From assembly GCF_002443255.2 (NCBI RefSeq), contig NW_019211454.1:38249719-38313718 (forward strand): DNA of 64,000 nucleotides. Reading direction: 5' to 3'. Of the stretch, positions 62,001 through 64,000 are shown in pieces. The translations under genes and the position numbers were made by a program. This DNA comes from Varroa destructor (Eukaryota > Arthropoda > Arachnida > Mesostigmata > Varroidae). Below the pieces are notes generated by a model that worked only from the letters and a program-made list of their open reading frames with translations, had not been told where the DNA came from and did not search any database. Within the stretch, counting starts at the first letter, position 1. Each line of letters begins with the position of its first letter.

Positions 62001-64000
62001 ATCCAAATTAGTTATGATAGTTAATCAATGAGACCAGCTACCACTAGCTAGTGTCTCAAGATCATTGCGCGCTATTCATAAGATAGTACATTGTTAATAC
62101 CTGACATTTCATGCTGGTGATTACCCGAACGTCGCAACGGTAACGAGCAACACATTCGGCAAATGATACAGTTTTAATCATACTACTTCACTTATACGAG
62201 GATAGCACACTTCACTTATGCATGGTCTTCATCTGATTCGTCTGCATCTCAATCGCGACTCAAGGTTAGCCCCACGTGCTGGGTCGGGTGTTGTTAATTA
62301 CTGTGGGGCTACGTACTCATTTATGGAGTTCGCTATATTAACAACACCAATACCGTAAAACATGGAAGCCGAGCTTCTGCAAATGCCTGATGCATGGACT
62401 AGCGTCTCGACTCGTTTGCCAGCCTAGCTGTGACTTCATTTATAACTACCTTCACAAGCGACTACACGCATGCTAGCAGGACTACTGCTAAACAGCTGCT
62501 TCAGCAGCTGCTGCAGCTGGCGTTCTTTTACTTTGTCTGCTGCTGCTGCTTAGGGCAGTTCGAGTCTTCCTGCAATAAAAAGAAATCAACTGGACGGAAA
62601 TGCGACGGCCTTCCGTTGTCACGAGTGGCCGTCAACCCTAGGCCGTCTTTGTTGTCTTTTTCGTCGCGCCACAGATCTCTCATTATGAGGTGCCTTTTTC
62701 CTTTTCCGCCTTGAAATGCCTTACGGCCAGTTAGAGTGGCTGAGACGATTAACGATAACGTTTACGAATAACGATTACGTTCTTGTATAGATACTTGTTT
62801 TACGCACGATATGGTCCTTATGTGGAAAATCAACTAACGTAAAGCGACATCAAGTTTTCCAAGTTCTAATCAACATAGTCACTACCATTCCACGAGCAGT
62901 AAACATTGAGCGGTGCTTTAACCCTGTACAAAAGACATTATCATGTAGGCTGTACATGTCTAACCCAGGAACTCAGTAACACTAGAAGCAAATAGCCAGT
63001 ATTGACAGAATTCTGTGCGTTTTAAGCGCCATTCCAGAGCCTGATTTAAACGCCATTCTTTTCTATCGGTTCAACGATATGTAACCATCCCCCTATTTGT
63101 TTTAGACTAATGAGATGGCTAGCCACTACGGATGCGGGGTTGTTAACCGTTTAAGTACCGACCCGGTTACCTTTTCTGTCTAATCAGAAATCTGTCTCTG
63201 ACAGGCGGCTGAAATCGGCACGCAAAATACACATACAATATTCTTCTCAACAATTTTCTGTTCTCTTCTGTCTGGGCTAGCCAGTCGATATAAACGGCTA
63301 ATTCGATTAAGGGTTCATCGTAATATTGACCAAAAGTTTATCGATGTTACATAGTCGTCAGCGGTTGATATTTATACGTTTGAACGGATAAACACAGGTT
63401 CGTAGACTCATTTCAGCCACTATTAGTTTCCTCTAACCGTCAATAACTCACAACAAAAAAAAGTACGCATAGAAGGTTTACTTCGTGTCCAATAGCTGAA
63501 CATTTCCTGCAGCCTGAAAGAGGAGCAAAGTCAGACTACTACTGGTGCGACCCAAATTTCCCATGCTGTAGAAGGAGAGGTACAATGAGCTGGGCAAAAA
63601 AAACACAAAATTGGGCGTCACCAATTATATATTCGTATATCCATCAGTTTCGTCATCGTCCCTGATGACGCACATACGAACTTGCGCGCACCCACATTTA
63701 CACACAAATACGTATCTGTTCTGTCTTTACTTAGTTACTTACTTGAACTTACACAACATTCTACTTGGATAAATCGAAAAGGTTGAAAATGTTTGAGTAT
63801 TTCTGTACTTCCGTAAAAGAATCTACAGAGTGTCGTCAACCGTGCCGAGAAGTTTTATGGCGTGTGTGTTTCCGTATATGGCGTCCACCCCAGGCGCTTG
63901 AGCAGTGTCATACTGCAGATCAGAGCGAGAACGGCTTGAAGGAATAATAAGGATACTCTTCGTAAAAAAGGAAGGTAGTTCAGATCATGGCTGTACGGTG

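Larger units (their letters stand above)
55547..64000 (-). other. Upstream NCS-1 intron/5' region, no exon identified
   Basis: I looked on the minus strand for a donor preceded by the codons for Gln and TG of Trp, and for TYFTEKE-like coding, and found none. The 5' exon is probably past the window end. A perfect minus-strand donor (CAG|GTAAGT, plus ACTTACCTG near 57463) could belong to an untranslated exon, but the sequence before it has stops in the relevant frames. (TA)n/(TG)n repeats and a 16-bp hairpin at 58987 lie here. A frame with a signal-like start (60106 to 59765, -) is unrecognised. Confidence 0.5.

Noticed and set aside
1..64000. CRISPR arrays, insertion sequences, phage genes, rRNA, reverse transcriptase or transposase genes
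   Set aside because: No spaced direct repeats, no catalytic motifs and no bacterial-type operons were seen; the introns show nuclear eukaryotic DNA.

Overview
This is a eukaryotic, animal nuclear window, and the genes point to an arthropod. The genes have GT-AG introns. The EGF protein is closest to the arthropod Spitz/Keren EGFR ligands, and the calcium sensor is a frequenin/NCS-1. The gene-poor layout, long introns and many microsatellites would suit a mite or tick, but that lineage guess is weak. I found no bacterial, plasmid, phage or CRISPR features. One 100-base run of N (12397-12496) is an assembly gap inside simple repeats.

Three protein genes can be supported. (1) A Spitz/Keren-type TGF-alpha ligand lies on the + strand. 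Its EGF exon is 5433-5843 and its membrane/tail exon is 6142-6374. The signal-peptide exon is uncertain; the best candidate begins at ATG 4679. (2) A neuronal calcium sensor (frequenin/NCS-1) lies on the - strand. Its last four coding exons are 55408-55546, 46508-46586, 37279-37445 and 35551-35643, which join in phase to give 158 residues ending at a stop. The first ~30 residues, including the expected myristoylated N-terminus, were not found and probably lie beyond 64000. (3) ALG13, the catalytic subunit of the UDP-GlcNAc transferase for lipid-linked oligosaccharides, lies on the + strand as a complete two-exon gene (48201-48488 and 49005-49214, 165 aa). It is nested inside the 8.8-kb NCS-1 intron on the opposite strand.

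Layout: 1-4678 is GC-richer DNA with many CAG/CTG runs, upstream of the EGF ligand. 6375-35550 is a 29-kb stretch with no supported gene but many microsatellites, the gap and a 95-bp tandem duplication. 35551 to the end is mostly NCS-1 introns, containing ALG13, an 80-bp-arm palindrome (41588-41800) and several hairpins.

The three genes do not form a pathway. The ligand is a secreted-signal precursor, the sensor a cytosolic/membrane calcium switch, and ALG13 an ER glycosylation enzyme. Most open frames over 60 codons here start at TTG/GTG, sit in low-complexity DNA or are open on both strands, and are left out. The most unusual sequence-level signals are the long palindrome, the hairpin just inside an NCS-1 5' splice site, the altered fourth EF-hand loop, and the nested antisense gene.
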